DNA from: Planctomycetaceae bacterium
Lineage (GTDB): Bacteria; Planctomycetota; Planctomycetia; Planctomycetales; Planctomycetaceae
Direction of reading: 5' to 3'
DNA: 16,674 bases
Assembly: GCA_023258825.1 (NCBI GenBank)
Contig: JALQWE010000029.1
Coordinates: 1-16,674 of the forward strand
The notes under the pieces were generated by a model. It worked only from the letters and a program-made list of their open reading frames with translations, ran no database searches and was not told the origin of the DNA. The translations under genes and the position numbers were made by a program. Below are positions 8,201-14,814 of this stretch, in pieces (position 1 is the stretch's first letter; the number at the start of each line of letters is the position of its first letter).

Positions 8201-8281
8201 CAGTGGCAGGAGAAGGCCTGGTGAAGCACTGACCGCCGCGTGGAAAACGACAGAAACGATACTGCGATGAAGGTGGGACAT
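5210..8281 (-). CDS. PSCyt1-DUF1549-LamG-DUF1553 secreted protein
   Basis: I start this at the ATG at 8281 (1,023 residues) because AGGAG lies 6 bases upstream; an ATG at 8305 would only add eight residues. An N-terminal signal region (about 1-38) contains LSAC at 29-32, a possible lipobox, and a VMA|DE peptidase I site. A planctomycete cytochrome C-type domain follows, with heme-binding CLSCH at 60-64. DUF1549 spans about 170-385 (LGLPPT, YGERWARHWLDVVRFGES, and a second CxxCH, CARCH, at 358-362). A Gln-rich helix precedes a LamG/concanavalin-like domain (about 447-640), and DUF1553 fills about 705-985 (NRIWHYHFGQGLV, TPLQALALMNN). The family is abundant in Planctomycetota and has been linked to complex carbohydrate use; the reaction is not established. 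A DUF1501 gene is the usual partner, but none is next to it here. Confidence 0.93.
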   Translation of the reverse strand: MSHLHRSIVSVVFHAAVSASPGLLLPLLLSACLLPVMADEVPRQGGDFDRQVAPILASRCLSCHGAEAPQGKLRMDTLENLLQGGESGPAAVPGQPDQSLLLQRVLQNEMPPKKPLSDHEKQILVQWIREGAVWGTSPIDPFRFSSEGSAGLDWWSLQQPIDHEPPPADPSDRNAIDQFVRAGLQKKSLSRSPAADRHTLIRRLYFDLLGLPPTREEISQFVNDNSPDAWEQLVDRTLNSPHYGERWARHWLDVVRFGESNGFEYDEPRDNSWPYRNWVIDALNQDMPYDEFVRLQLAGDILEPESAQAAAASAFLVAGAHNTTLPSSEKMRMSMAQDEIEDLVAVVGQTFLGLTVNCARCHDHKFDPISQKEYYQLAASLADVRHGNRTLSVPLTPEQQQQLAAAQATQKQAMEEQQQLLDPIRTAILTERKAGQQKQLQPPTPMAAWEFDGDLRDAIGELHGSAQGAARVEQGCLVLDGQNSWVETVPLNRSLKEKTLEAWVQLDNADQSGGGVISLQTLDGSTFDAIVYAERERLRWMAGSNGFVRTAPFNGFDETEAPARFVHVAIVYAADGHITGYRNGMPYGNPYRPGDVQSFPELTTQIVFGMRHSPAGGNRMLKGRIERARLYDRALTPEEIATSAAAADSSIITPAQLLAAMNDNQKSRLQQLQQTISTKADLEKRILESQSLALYTCVSGDPGIVHVLHRGDVSQPRDVVSPSGLRAVTSINPDFGLPANAPGAERRKALAAWITNPENHLFSRVMVNRIWHYHFGQGLVATPGDFGFNGGKPDFPELLDWLSVHFRNSGFRIKALHRLILTSATWKQSSALRSDAFEVDAENRLLWRKSPLRLEAEEIRDAMLVMTGLLDRTTGGKGYRDMRHFQFKGSNFYDPLVEGDEPVWRRTIYRFSPRGGRNPFLDTFDCPDPSAAAQKRATTTTPLQALALMNNDLVFRMSEALAQRAQQHSGTDLRSQISFLCETVYGRAASETDLQLADSFVRDHGLAAYCRVLLNSNEFLFVR

Positions 8282-8310
8282 CGTAAGCTCCTGAGCTGTG
8301 GGCAAACAGG

Positions 8311-8339
8311 ATCATACTTTGTGTGAACTTCAGTTACAC
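8311..8339 (-). promoter_or_regulatory. Candidate promoter with overlapping palindrome for the DUF1553 gene
   Basis: Reading the minus strand, TATGAT (8316-8311) matches five of six bases of a sigma-70 -10 box, with a poor -35 (GTGTAA, 8339-8334) 17 bases upstream. The plus-strand text GTGTGAACTTCAGTTACAC (8321-8339) is an imperfect palindrome covering that -35 and spacer, as a repressor site would. The implied leader is short and carries the AGGAG used by the ATG at 8281. Confidence 0.35.
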
Positions 8340-8402
8340 GTGACCATGCCAAATTCCGGTGCAAATGAGTGACGGCTGAGCATCATGATCGCCCTGTCTG
8401 CC

Positions 8403-9413
8403 CTATTTCTGCAGCCCATGGTATTCGCGGAACCAGTCGACAAAACGCTGCACACCCGTTTCGATCGCGGTCGATGGACGAAATCCCACATCACGCACCA
8501 GTGCGTCAATGTCGGCGTAGGTGGATTCCACATCGCCGGGTTGCATGGGAAGCAGATTTTTCTGCGCCTGAACTCCGAGCGCCTTTTCGAGTGTCTCGAT
8601 CAGATGCAGCAGTTCGACGGGCTGATTGTTGCCGATGTTGTAGATGCGGTAGGGGGCCGTTGTCCCGTCGTTCACGGCACTTTCAGAAACACTACCGGGA
8701 CCGGGGATTGTGTCATTCGTGCGGATCACTCCTTCCACAATGTCATCGATGTAGGTGAAGTCTCTTTTCATGCGTCCATAGTTGAACACATCGATGGGCT
8801 TGCCAGCCAGTATGGCTTTTGTGAACAGCCACATAGCCATATCCGGACGTCCCCAGGGGCCGTAGACGGTGAAAAACCGCAGCCCGGTTGTCGGAAGGGC
8901 AAAAAGATGGCTGTAGGTATGCGCCATCAGCTCATTCGCCTTCTTTGTCGCTGCATAAAGACTCACCGGATGGTCCACTCGGTCTTCGATCCGGAAGGGG
9001 ATGCTGCGATTGGCTCCATACACGGAACTGGACGAAGCGTATGTCAGGTGACGTACATGATTGTGCCGGCAGGCTTCCAGAATATTGACGAAACCGACGA
9101 GGTTTGATTCCGCATAGGCGTGTGGATTTGTGAGTGAAAATCGGACGCCAGCCTGAGCTGCGAGATGGATCACGGAGTCAAACTGATGCTCCTGAAACAA
9201 CCGCTGCATGTCTGTGCGGTTTTCCAGTGACAGCTTTTCAAAGTGAAACCCGGGATCACCGGATAGTCTGGCCAGACGATCTGTTTTCAACTGTGGACTG
9301 TAGTAGTCATTCAGGTTGTCGATGCCGATCACCTGATCTCCACGTTCCAGGAGTCTTTTGGCGGTGTGCATGCCGATGAAACCTGCTGCACCGGTGACCA
9401 GAATTTTTGACAT
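8403..9413 (-). CDS. UDP-glucuronate 4-epimerase-like SDR enzyme
   Basis: This extended short-chain dehydrogenase probably interconverts UDP-glucuronate and UDP-galacturonate with bound NAD, supplying sugars for surface polysaccharide. I chose the ATG at 9413 (336 residues, the usual length) since the Rossmann motif GAAGFIG then falls at residues 8-14; the frame is open to 9500, but the extra residues resemble no family N-terminus. Other motifs are HLAAQAGVRFSL (83-94), ASSSSVYG (126-133), the catalytic Tyr153/Lys157 in YAATK, GLRFFTVYGPWGRPDMA (177-193) and RDFTYIDDIVEG (217-228). The GVR...NP and PWGRPDMA signatures fit this epimerase better than UDP-glucose epimerases or dehydratases. The ribosome site is weak (AGGCG). 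It stands alone among unrelated genes. Confidence 0.9.
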   Translation of the reverse strand: MSKILVTGAAGFIGMHTAKRLLERGDQVIGIDNLNDYYSPQLKTDRLARLSGDPGFHFEKLSLENRTDMQRLFQEHQFDSVIHLAAQAGVRFSLTNPHAYAESNLVGFVNILEACRHNHVRHLTYASSSSVYGANRSIPFRIEDRVDHPVSLYAATKKANELMAHTYSHLFALPTTGLRFFTVYGPWGRPDMAMWLFTKAILAGKPIDVFNYGRMKRDFTYIDDIVEGVIRTNDTIPGPGSVSESAVNDGTTAPYRIYNIGNNQPVELLHLIETLEKALGVQAQKNLLPMQPGDVESTYADIDALVRDVGFRPSTAIETGVQRFVDWFREYHGLQK

Positions 9414-9447
9414 GGTAAACGCCTGTGTGTCACTGCCAGCAAAACGC

Positions 9448-9478
9448 GGAGTTGACGATGGGACAAGACCGTCACTCC
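9448..9478 (-). promoter_or_regulatory. Leader hairpin upstream of the epimerase
   Basis: GGAGTTGACG (9448-9457) pairs with CGTCACTCC (9470-9478) through nine base pairs with one bulged T, around a 12-base loop. It lies 35-65 bases before the ATG at 9413, so it would be in the mRNA leader. There is no T-tract. Confidence 0.3.
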
Positions 9479-9624
9479 ACAGCACCATTACCTGATTCAA
9501 TCAGTCGCTTCACACAAACATGTGGATGCGGTGCCGCGGAAAATGATACCTCAATTTGAGCCGGAGAGTGAGAGGAATTTCCGACGGCAAATGGCGGGTT
9601 GTCGAACCGAATTGCTGCAGGTTC

Positions 9625-9651
9625 TTCCCCGATGACACTTATCGGGGAATC
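9625..9651. repeat. Intergenic hairpin repeat, copy 2
   Basis: TTCCCCGAT (9625-9633) and ATCGGGGAA (9641-9649) form nine perfect base pairs around GACACTT. It is about 90 bases past the nadB stop and could help end nadB transcription, but has no T-tract on either strand. It closely matches the hairpin at 2312-2337, sharing TTCCC, GATGACA, ATCGGG and AATC in the same order. Confidence 0.55.
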
Positions 9652-9736
9652 GGAATGGCCGTGGGCATAGCGACAATCCGAGTTGAAAACGGTCACCTGC
9701 CTGGCTTCAGCGTGGAGTCGTTCGGTTTCTGAACGA

Positions 9737-11365
9737 CTATTCGGATCGTACCACGATATGATTTCGCTCTGTTTCCAGCGGTGCCGGGAAATCCGAACGG
9801 GAGTGGACTCCGCGGCTCTCCCGCCGTTCCAAAGCCGCTGCCGCCATGGCGCGTCCAACCAGAATCATATTCTGAAGTTCCCAGCCGGCTGGTTCGTTCA
9901 GATCGCGACGGCAGACGTAATTCGCCCAGAAATCCAGTTGCTGGCAGGCTCCGGCCAGATCCTGTTCGTTACGAACAATCCCGACGCTTCGGCCCATCAG
10001 GCTTCGCAGTGAGTTTCTCAGGTCGGCAAGGTCAAGCTGCTCGTGGCTGCGGGGCAGTTCGCGGTCTTCCTGCCAGGCCAGTTCAGGCACTGCGAACTGA
10101 TCCGGCATTCCGAGAGCAGCCTCAGAGGCATTTTTGCCACAACGGAGTCCGAAGACGACGCCTTCCAGCAAGCTGTTGCTGGCCAGTCGGTTTGCACCGT
10201 GAAGTCCACTGGATGTGACTTCACCGGCAGCCCAGAGTCCGTTCAGTGATGTCCGGCCTTCAACATCAGTGATCAGTCCCCCGATCATGTAGTGCGCCCC
10301 TGGTCGGACCGGTACTCGATCACGTGCAAGGTCCAGCCCGAAGTCCGCACAGACTTTACCGATGTGAGGAAATCGCTGGCGCACCTTTTCTGGTCCGATT
10401 GGAGACAAGTCGAGGTAAACGCAGGGGTGTGACGTTTTCGCCATCTGTTCGGTGATGGCCTGACTCACGACATCCCGCGGTGCCAGCTCTCCTGCGGCAT
10501 TGTAGTCGTGCATGAACCGATAGCCGCGACAGTCCAGCAGATGTGCCCCTTCGCCCCGAACTGCTTCGGTAATCAGATGCCGCGAACTGCCCGCGATATA
10601 CAGGACTGTGGGATGAAACTGCATGAACTCCATGTCTCGCAGGGCGCAGCCGGCACGCAATGCGGCCGCATGACCGTCTGCCGTGGCGATCTGCGGATTT
10701 GTGGTCTCACGGTACAGTGCCCCCGCGCCGCCTGTGCAGAGAATCGTTTGCTTCGCCCAGACAAAAGTTCGCCCGTGATTCGCGTTCCAGACCAGAGCCC
10801 CGCGACACACGTTGCCGTCAGTCAGTAAGTCGATGGTGAATGTCTTTGGCCAGAGATCGATGTGCGGTTGTTCCATCACAAGCCGATTCATGGCACGCAT
10901 CACTTCCTGTCCCGTGGCGTCTCCCAGTGCATGAGCGACTCGTGGATGGCTATGACCGCCCTCCAGTGTGAGTGCCAGTTCACCGTTCACACGGTCAAAC
11001 TGAGCACCAAATGCGATCAGTTCACGAATTCTCTGCGGCGCTTCCTGAACGACAAGGTCGACCACGTCGGAATGACACAGGCCCTTGCCCGCGGCGATTG
11101 TATCGGACACATGACTGGCAAAATCATCCAATGGCCCAAGCACTCCCGCAATACCACCCTGCGCGTAAGCACTATTCGAATGCTGCAAAGCATCTTTGGT
11201 GATGACTACCGTCCTCAGGGATGGATCAATCGATAAGGCGGCTCGAATTCCGGCAATGCCACCGCCGATGATCAATACATCCGTAAACAGGTGCGGGACG
11301 CGCTTCGGATGCGACGGCACCAGGTAACGCCCAAAGGAGGGAATTCGAATCTGTCTGGAATTCAT
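9737..11365 (-). CDS. nadB: L-aspartate oxidase NadB
   Basis: The enzyme oxidises L-aspartate to iminoaspartate using FAD, the first step of de novo NAD synthesis; NadA then makes quinolinate. At 542 residues it has the usual length. The FAD-binding Rossmann motif is VLIIGGGIAGIRAAL (30-44), followed by HSNSAYAQGGIAG (62-74), LEGGHSHPRVAH (134-145), the active-site Arg270 in TEAVRGEGAH, GAHYMIGG (356-363) and GLHGANRLASNSLLEG (387-402). These separate NadB from fumarate reductase and succinate dehydrogenase flavoproteins. The ATG at 11365 has no clear ribosome site, but residues 12-30 (GRYLVPSHPKRVPHLFTDV) look like a real N-terminal extension. nadA and nadC are not in the window. The nearest upstream gene on the strand is 156 bp away. 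Confidence 0.96.
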   Translation of the reverse strand: MNSRQIRIPSFGRYLVPSHPKRVPHLFTDVLIIGGGIAGIRAALSIDPSLRTVVITKDALQHSNSAYAQGGIAGVLGPLDDFASHVSDTIAAGKGLCHSDVVDLVVQEAPQRIRELIAFGAQFDRVNGELALTLEGGHSHPRVAHALGDATGQEVMRAMNRLVMEQPHIDLWPKTFTIDLLTDGNVCRGALVWNANHGRTFVWAKQTILCTGGAGALYRETTNPQIATADGHAAALRAGCALRDMEFMQFHPTVLYIAGSSRHLITEAVRGEGAHLLDCRGYRFMHDYNAAGELAPRDVVSQAITEQMAKTSHPCVYLDLSPIGPEKVRQRFPHIGKVCADFGLDLARDRVPVRPGAHYMIGGLITDVEGRTSLNGLWAAGEVTSSGLHGANRLASNSLLEGVVFGLRCGKNASEAALGMPDQFAVPELAWQEDRELPRSHEQLDLADLRNSLRSLMGRSVGIVRNEQDLAGACQQLDFWANYVCRRDLNEPAGWELQNMILVGRAMAAAALERRESRGVHSRSDFPAPLETERNHIVVRSE

Positions 11366-11485
11366 ATCGATGGGGTACTTAACACGAAGCAGAATAATTG
11401 GAGGCGACGCGAACCGCGACGGAAGGCAATCAGACGAATCACCGAGGGGCTTTGTTGGGGCTGTGAATCCAAAGGTGGCCCATTT

Positions 11486-11518
11486 CCGGCACTAACCGGT
11501 CCGGATCAGCGATGCCGG
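11486..11518 (-). terminator. Possible stem-loop after the MfnF-like gene
   Basis: CCGGCA (11486-11491) pairs with TGCCGG (11513-11518), with smaller palindromes (ACCGGT, TCCGGA) in the loop. It begins three bases beyond the stop of the minus-strand gene ending at 11522, a place that suits a terminator. A T-run is lacking, so it may be only a local palindrome. Confidence 0.2.
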
Positions 11519-11521
11519 CAT

Positions 11522-12634
11522 TCAGGGAGTCTCCTCAGGTGTCTGAAGAAGTGTAGACAGTGGCAGGAGGTCGTCCATACACCGCTCAGCGGCCAGCCGA
11601 GCTACAGCAAAGGCGGGCGCACAGGCACTGACGTTGCGGATGAACATACTTGACAGATCTGTGACGGAGGCGATCCCGCGGTCGTTCAGTACGGCCAGCG
11701 CTTTTTCGGCCAGCCAGCCGCCGCTGCCACTGAGAATGACATGAACTTCAGATTGTGCTGCTGCCGAAACATGGCGTCGCACAGCAGCTAACTGTTCCCG
11801 GAGGGCTGCGGCAATCTGCTGCACCTGACTTTCCGACACAAAGCGAGCGATGGCAAGCAGCTGATTTTCGGTCAGATCCGTGGAATCGCAGCAAATCTGA
11901 TGGGCAAGGCGATTGCGGGCCGCCGATCGCAGAGCCGGACGGCCGTCGGCAGTGTCGGTATCGTCCGCGTTTTCCTGAATGTCGCCCACGAGCAGATGGA
12001 CGTCCAGCGCGGTTGCGAAGAGCTCAGCAGCAACGGGGATCATCCGACTGGTCGACACGTCATTGGGGAGCGGAAGTGGCACGCGCTGCACCATCGCGCA
12101 GACCGGTGTTCTGCGAGCTCCAGTGTAGACAAGTTCGGCGGACTGCAGTCGCTGCAGATCGGTCAATCCCGCGGGCATCGGGACACCATCAATCAGCGGA
12201 ATGATGTCTGTGGTGGTGGAGCCAATATCAATCAGCAGAGCAGGACCGACTGGGACAGCACGCCCGGCCCATGTCGCCAGTGCGTGCCAGTTGGCCGCTG
12301 CAGCGAGCTCCGCGAGATCTATGGCATCCTCTGGCTCAGCGAATTCTCCGGATGTCAGCCAGATCCGAACGGGAATCCCTGGATAGACCTCGGTGACAGC
12401 TCGAATGATGAACTCAACGCCCTCGGCCCGAGTCTGAAAGCAGTCTGCCAGTTCCGCAGTCATCGTGAGTGCCACGAGATCCGGAACGCCGTGCTGGGGC
12501 AGACGTAATTCCTGCAGAATCCCAACGAGGCGTTCAGGACTTTTCCAGATTGCAAAAGGAACGGAGCGTGATTCTCCATCCGCTGTAGCCGCCTTGATGT
12601 TCGCTCCGCCAATATCAATGCCAAGAACCTGCAC
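11522..12634 (-). CDS. MfnF-like ASKHA protein of the H4MPT-linked C1 pathway family
   Basis: The 370-residue product belongs to the hydantoinase/oxoprolinase-like ASKHA group annotated as H4MPT-linked C1-transfer pathway protein. Its archaeal relative MfnF joins two intermediates in methanofuran synthesis. Sequence signs are the phosphate-binding motif GIDIGGANIK (5-14), LTMTAELADCF (56-66), a second nucleotide loop LLIDIGSTTTDIIPL (133-147), GLTDLQRLQSAELVYTGARRTPVCA (156-180, read as family blocks) and LSGSGGWLAEKAL (301-313). The start is GTG at 12634 with CGGAG about 7 bases upstream. In bacteria such genes usually occur with other H4MPT/methanofuran genes for formaldehyde or formate metabolism; here none of those is adjacent, so that pathway is inferred to be elsewhere. 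The exact bacterial reaction is unproven. Confidence 0.85.
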   Translation of the reverse strand: MQVLGIDIGGANIKAATADGESRSVPFAIWKSPERLVGILQELRLPQHGVPDLVALTMTAELADCFQTRAEGVEFIIRAVTEVYPGIPVRIWLTSGEFAEPEDAIDLAELAAAANWHALATWAGRAVPVGPALLIDIGSTTTDIIPLIDGVPMPAGLTDLQRLQSAELVYTGARRTPVCAMVQRVPLPLPNDVSTSRMIPVAAELFATALDVHLLVGDIQENADDTDTADGRPALRSAARNRLAHQICCDSTDLTENQLLAIARFVSESQVQQIAAALREQLAAVRRHVSAAAQSEVHVILSGSGGWLAEKALAVLNDRGIASVTDLSSMFIRNVSACAPAFAVARLAAERCMDDLLPLSTLLQTPEETP

Positions 12635-13211
12635 GGCGACTCCGTCTGGTATACAAAAAGGGAATCTTCAAAACATCTGCGATCCGACGACGATCGACAG
12701 GGTGTGAGGCTCCGTATGTCCTCGAATTTCCAGCGACTGATGAGTACTGCATAAAGTTTCGACCAGACTTCCGAGCAACGCAACCGCGAGTCGAGTGGAA
12801 TTTCGAAGTGTCCGGGAATGTCCCGACAGAAAGACAATGACACTGCTTCTCCGTAACTTCAATACGGGCGATCACAAGCCGCTCTGCCCTGCTCTGTCGC
12901 CGCACTGCTGGTTTCCCGGAGGTTCTGGAAAATCAAAGACGCAGATTCTGCCGCAGAAGCAGGGGCTCGGCGCGTCATCCGCCCTTCGCCAGTCGGTTCA
13001 GCTACGGATTTCGCCGAACTTAACGGTTTTACCGAAAATGCTGCCGTTTCGCGTCTGATTTTCTTCCGATAACTCCGGCAGGGCTGACGTTGATGGGAAT
13101 GCCTGGTCCAGCCAGCGGCCTTCGCGTCGCGGACGTTCCGGTGCCTGACGCCTGCGAATTCAGTTTGTTCAGCGGGTCGACCGCTCTGTTTGAAAACCTC
13201 CGAGTGTCATT
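12635..13211. other. 577-bp divergent spacer between the MfnF-like and thioredoxin genes
   Basis: I see no secure gene here. Small dyads are CGGGA (12813-12817) with TCCCG (12821-12825) and AGCGG (13171-13175) with CCGCT (13181-13185). A 49-codon frame at 13093-13242 has ordinary-looking composition but overlaps the thioredoxin start. Promoters for both flanking genes should lie here, yet no strong -35/-10 pair stands out. Confidence 0.5.
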
Positions 13212-14381
13212 ATGCGATCACCCCGCTGCTTCTTTACCGTAATGACCCTGCTTGTCGCTCTTGCGAACGCAATCAGTGCCGCAACAGCAGAAGAAATCTC
13301 GTGGGCGACAGATCCCGAACAGGCACTGCAGGAAGCGGCAGACTCCGGCAAGCCCGTGTTGATGCAGTTCACCGCCTCGTGGTGCGTTTACTGCAAACGG
13401 ATGGAGAAGAGCACGTTTACCAGCGAAGAGGTCGCGGAACGGATCAACGAAGATTTTGTCGCTGTGCGTGTGGACGCCGATAAGCACAAGGATCTGGTGA
13501 AGGATCTGGAAATCAAGGGCTTGCCTGCCATTCTGGTGGTGTCGCCGGATCTGGAGATTCTGCATCGCATTTCCGGTTTTCAAACCGCGGAAGCTCTGAT
13601 GACAGAACTGGACAAGGCCGATCGGGCTGCATCCGGCTCGCGAACGAGTGGGCCGCAAGTCGCGAGAAACTCGGCGCCGGAGACACGTGCAAAGACCACT
13701 CGACCCACATCGTCGCGAGTAGTTCCCTCAGCCGCCAAACGCACTCCGATGAATGCGACAAAACCGGTCGCTGAGGCAGCCGGAAAAACAGTTCGCCCCA
13801 TCAGTCGTCCAACCGTACGCGACACTCGGGATTTGCCACGGCTGAAGACGAACACCGAGGCTGCTGAACCGGAAGCTGAGGATACCGAATTGTCTGGATT
13901 CCTCGACAGCGTCGAATCCGACGACCGAGACGCTGAGTCGAGCGCTACCTCAAAGAAATCTGTTGTCCCCCGACGCTCATCGATTGCAGACGCCCGGAAG
14001 AAAACGACGGACAGTCAGCCGCAGTCGTCGAATGGCGAACCTGCCTTTGGCGGGATGTCTCTTGTGGCCGCTGTCAACGATCGGACGCTGACGCCGGGAG
14101 TTGCCGAATTCCAGATGAGTTGGAAGGGGCAAATCCTGTACTTCGCCTCGTCCCAGGAACTGAAGGAATTTCGATCCGAACCGGAACGGTACTGGCCCAT
14201 GCTCGACGGGATGTGCCCCCTCACGTTGCTCCGGACCGATAAGCAGGTGCCCGGCAAGCTGGAGTTTGCGGCGCTGTTTCGCAAACGCGTTTGGCTGTTC
14301 GCCAGCGAAGAAGACATGCGGGAATTTGTCACGTCGCCAGCGGACGTGTCGGACGAGGTTGCTGAACTGACAGCGAAGTAG
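13212..14381 (+). CDS. Secreted thioredoxin-like protein with two C-terminal YHS-like repeats
   Basis: The 389-residue product has a signal peptide (1-26, ATA|EE), so it acts outside the cytoplasm. A thioredoxin fold covers about 30-135, with the redox motif WCVYC (Cys58, Cys61) after VLMQFTAS, and the cis-proline region KGLPAILV (102-109), as in thioredoxin-7/DsbD-gamma-like proteins. Residues 136-275 are a Ser/Thr/Arg-rich linker, probably disordered. The C-terminus contains two similar units, 281-328 and 334-379, each following the pattern GM-x-PG-x-EF, then Y/W-x-F-A-S and EF; they resemble YHS domains. Only the second has a cysteine (Cys335). It may reduce or isomerise disulfides of envelope proteins, perhaps with metal binding by the tail; that is inference. 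The ATG at 13212 has only a poor ribosome site. Confidence 0.88.
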   Translation: MRSPRCFFTVMTLLVALANAISAATAEEISWATDPEQALQEAADSGKPVLMQFTASWCVYCKRMEKSTFTSEEVAERINEDFVAVRVDADKHKDLVKDLEIKGLPAILVVSPDLEILHRISGFQTAEALMTELDKADRAASGSRTSGPQVARNSAPETRAKTTRPTSSRVVPSAAKRTPMNATKPVAEAAGKTVRPISRPTVRDTRDLPRLKTNTEAAEPEAEDTELSGFLDSVESDDRDAESSATSKKSVVPRRSSIADARKKTTDSQPQSSNGEPAFGGMSLVAAVNDRTLTPGVAEFQMSWKGQILYFASSQELKEFRSEPERYWPMLDGMCPLTLLRTDKQVPGKLEFAALFRKRVWLFASEEDMREFVTSPADVSDEVAELTAK

Positions 14382-14814
14382 TGGCTGCGGGGGGCTGTTC
14401 CGGAGAATTCCGCACTGCTACCGTGACGCGGGCTGAGGTCCGGCTGGTGCTGCCGGAAGCCGATTCTCTGCTGCGTTCCGGCAAGGCGACCGGCAGCGGA
14501 TCATCGATGTCTCGCAGGTCATGTTACGGGTTTGACATTCGCTGGACGTGGTTGACGCGGCAGAACACGTTTTTCTGAAGCCCCGCAACCCGTGGCGGCT
14601 GAAACTGGTCCTGTCGGTGACATGTGACGGGGAACACCTTCATTGAATGATTTCAATTGGTCGCAATCGCTGCGATTATTGTTGCCTTCCGTAAGTTTTG
14701 CGATAGCATACGATGTGGCGATAATTAGTAATCCCTTACGGCATTTGTTCCTGGTGCGGTTTCGCGGCGTTATCTGCCCGCAACTTGTAGTCCGTTCGTG
14801 CGACGGGAGGATTT
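14382..14814. other. 433-bp spacer before sixA
   Basis: No gene is supported. Positions 14382-14640 are GC-rich and could be the remains of something, but the readable frames are short. ATTGAA (14642-14647) and TTCAAT (14652-14657) form a perfect 6-bp dyad, and AATCG (14665-14669) with CGATT (14673-14677) a second. The AT-rich part from 14640 on looks like the promoter region of sixA. Confidence 0.55.
14698..14725 (+). promoter_or_regulatory. Candidate sigma-70 promoter for sixA
   Basis: TTGCGA (14698-14703) and GATAAT (14720-14725) are separated by 16 bases and match the consensus boxes at four and five of six positions. They lie in an AT-rich stretch about 90 bases before the sixA start, and a 6-bp dyad at 14642-14657 just upstream could be a regulator site. 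Confidence 0.42.

Larger units (their letters stand above)
9414..9736. other. Spacer between nadB and the epimerase gene
   Basis: No gene is supported in these 323 bp. A minus-strand frame at 9472-9858 overlaps the end of nadB out of frame and resembles no family. The spacer holds two strong inverted repeats, at 9448-9478 and 9625-9651, described separately, so it looks like a regulatory or repeat-bearing region. No clear sigma-70 promoter was found for the epimerase. Confidence 0.6.

Noticed and set aside
9472..9858. 128-codon minus-strand open frame across the end of nadB
   Set aside because: It overlaps the secure 3' end of nadB in another frame, is rich in Arg, Ser and His as shadow frames are, and shows no family motif or ribosome site.
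12795..13058. 87-codon frame in the divergent spacer
   Set aside because: No Shine-Dalgarno site, no recognisable motif, and composition like random GC-rich DNA.
14382..14640. GC-rich stretch after the thioredoxin gene as a pseudogene
   Set aside because: Short readable pieces occur in more than one frame, but none resembles a known protein, so calling a pseudogene is not supported.
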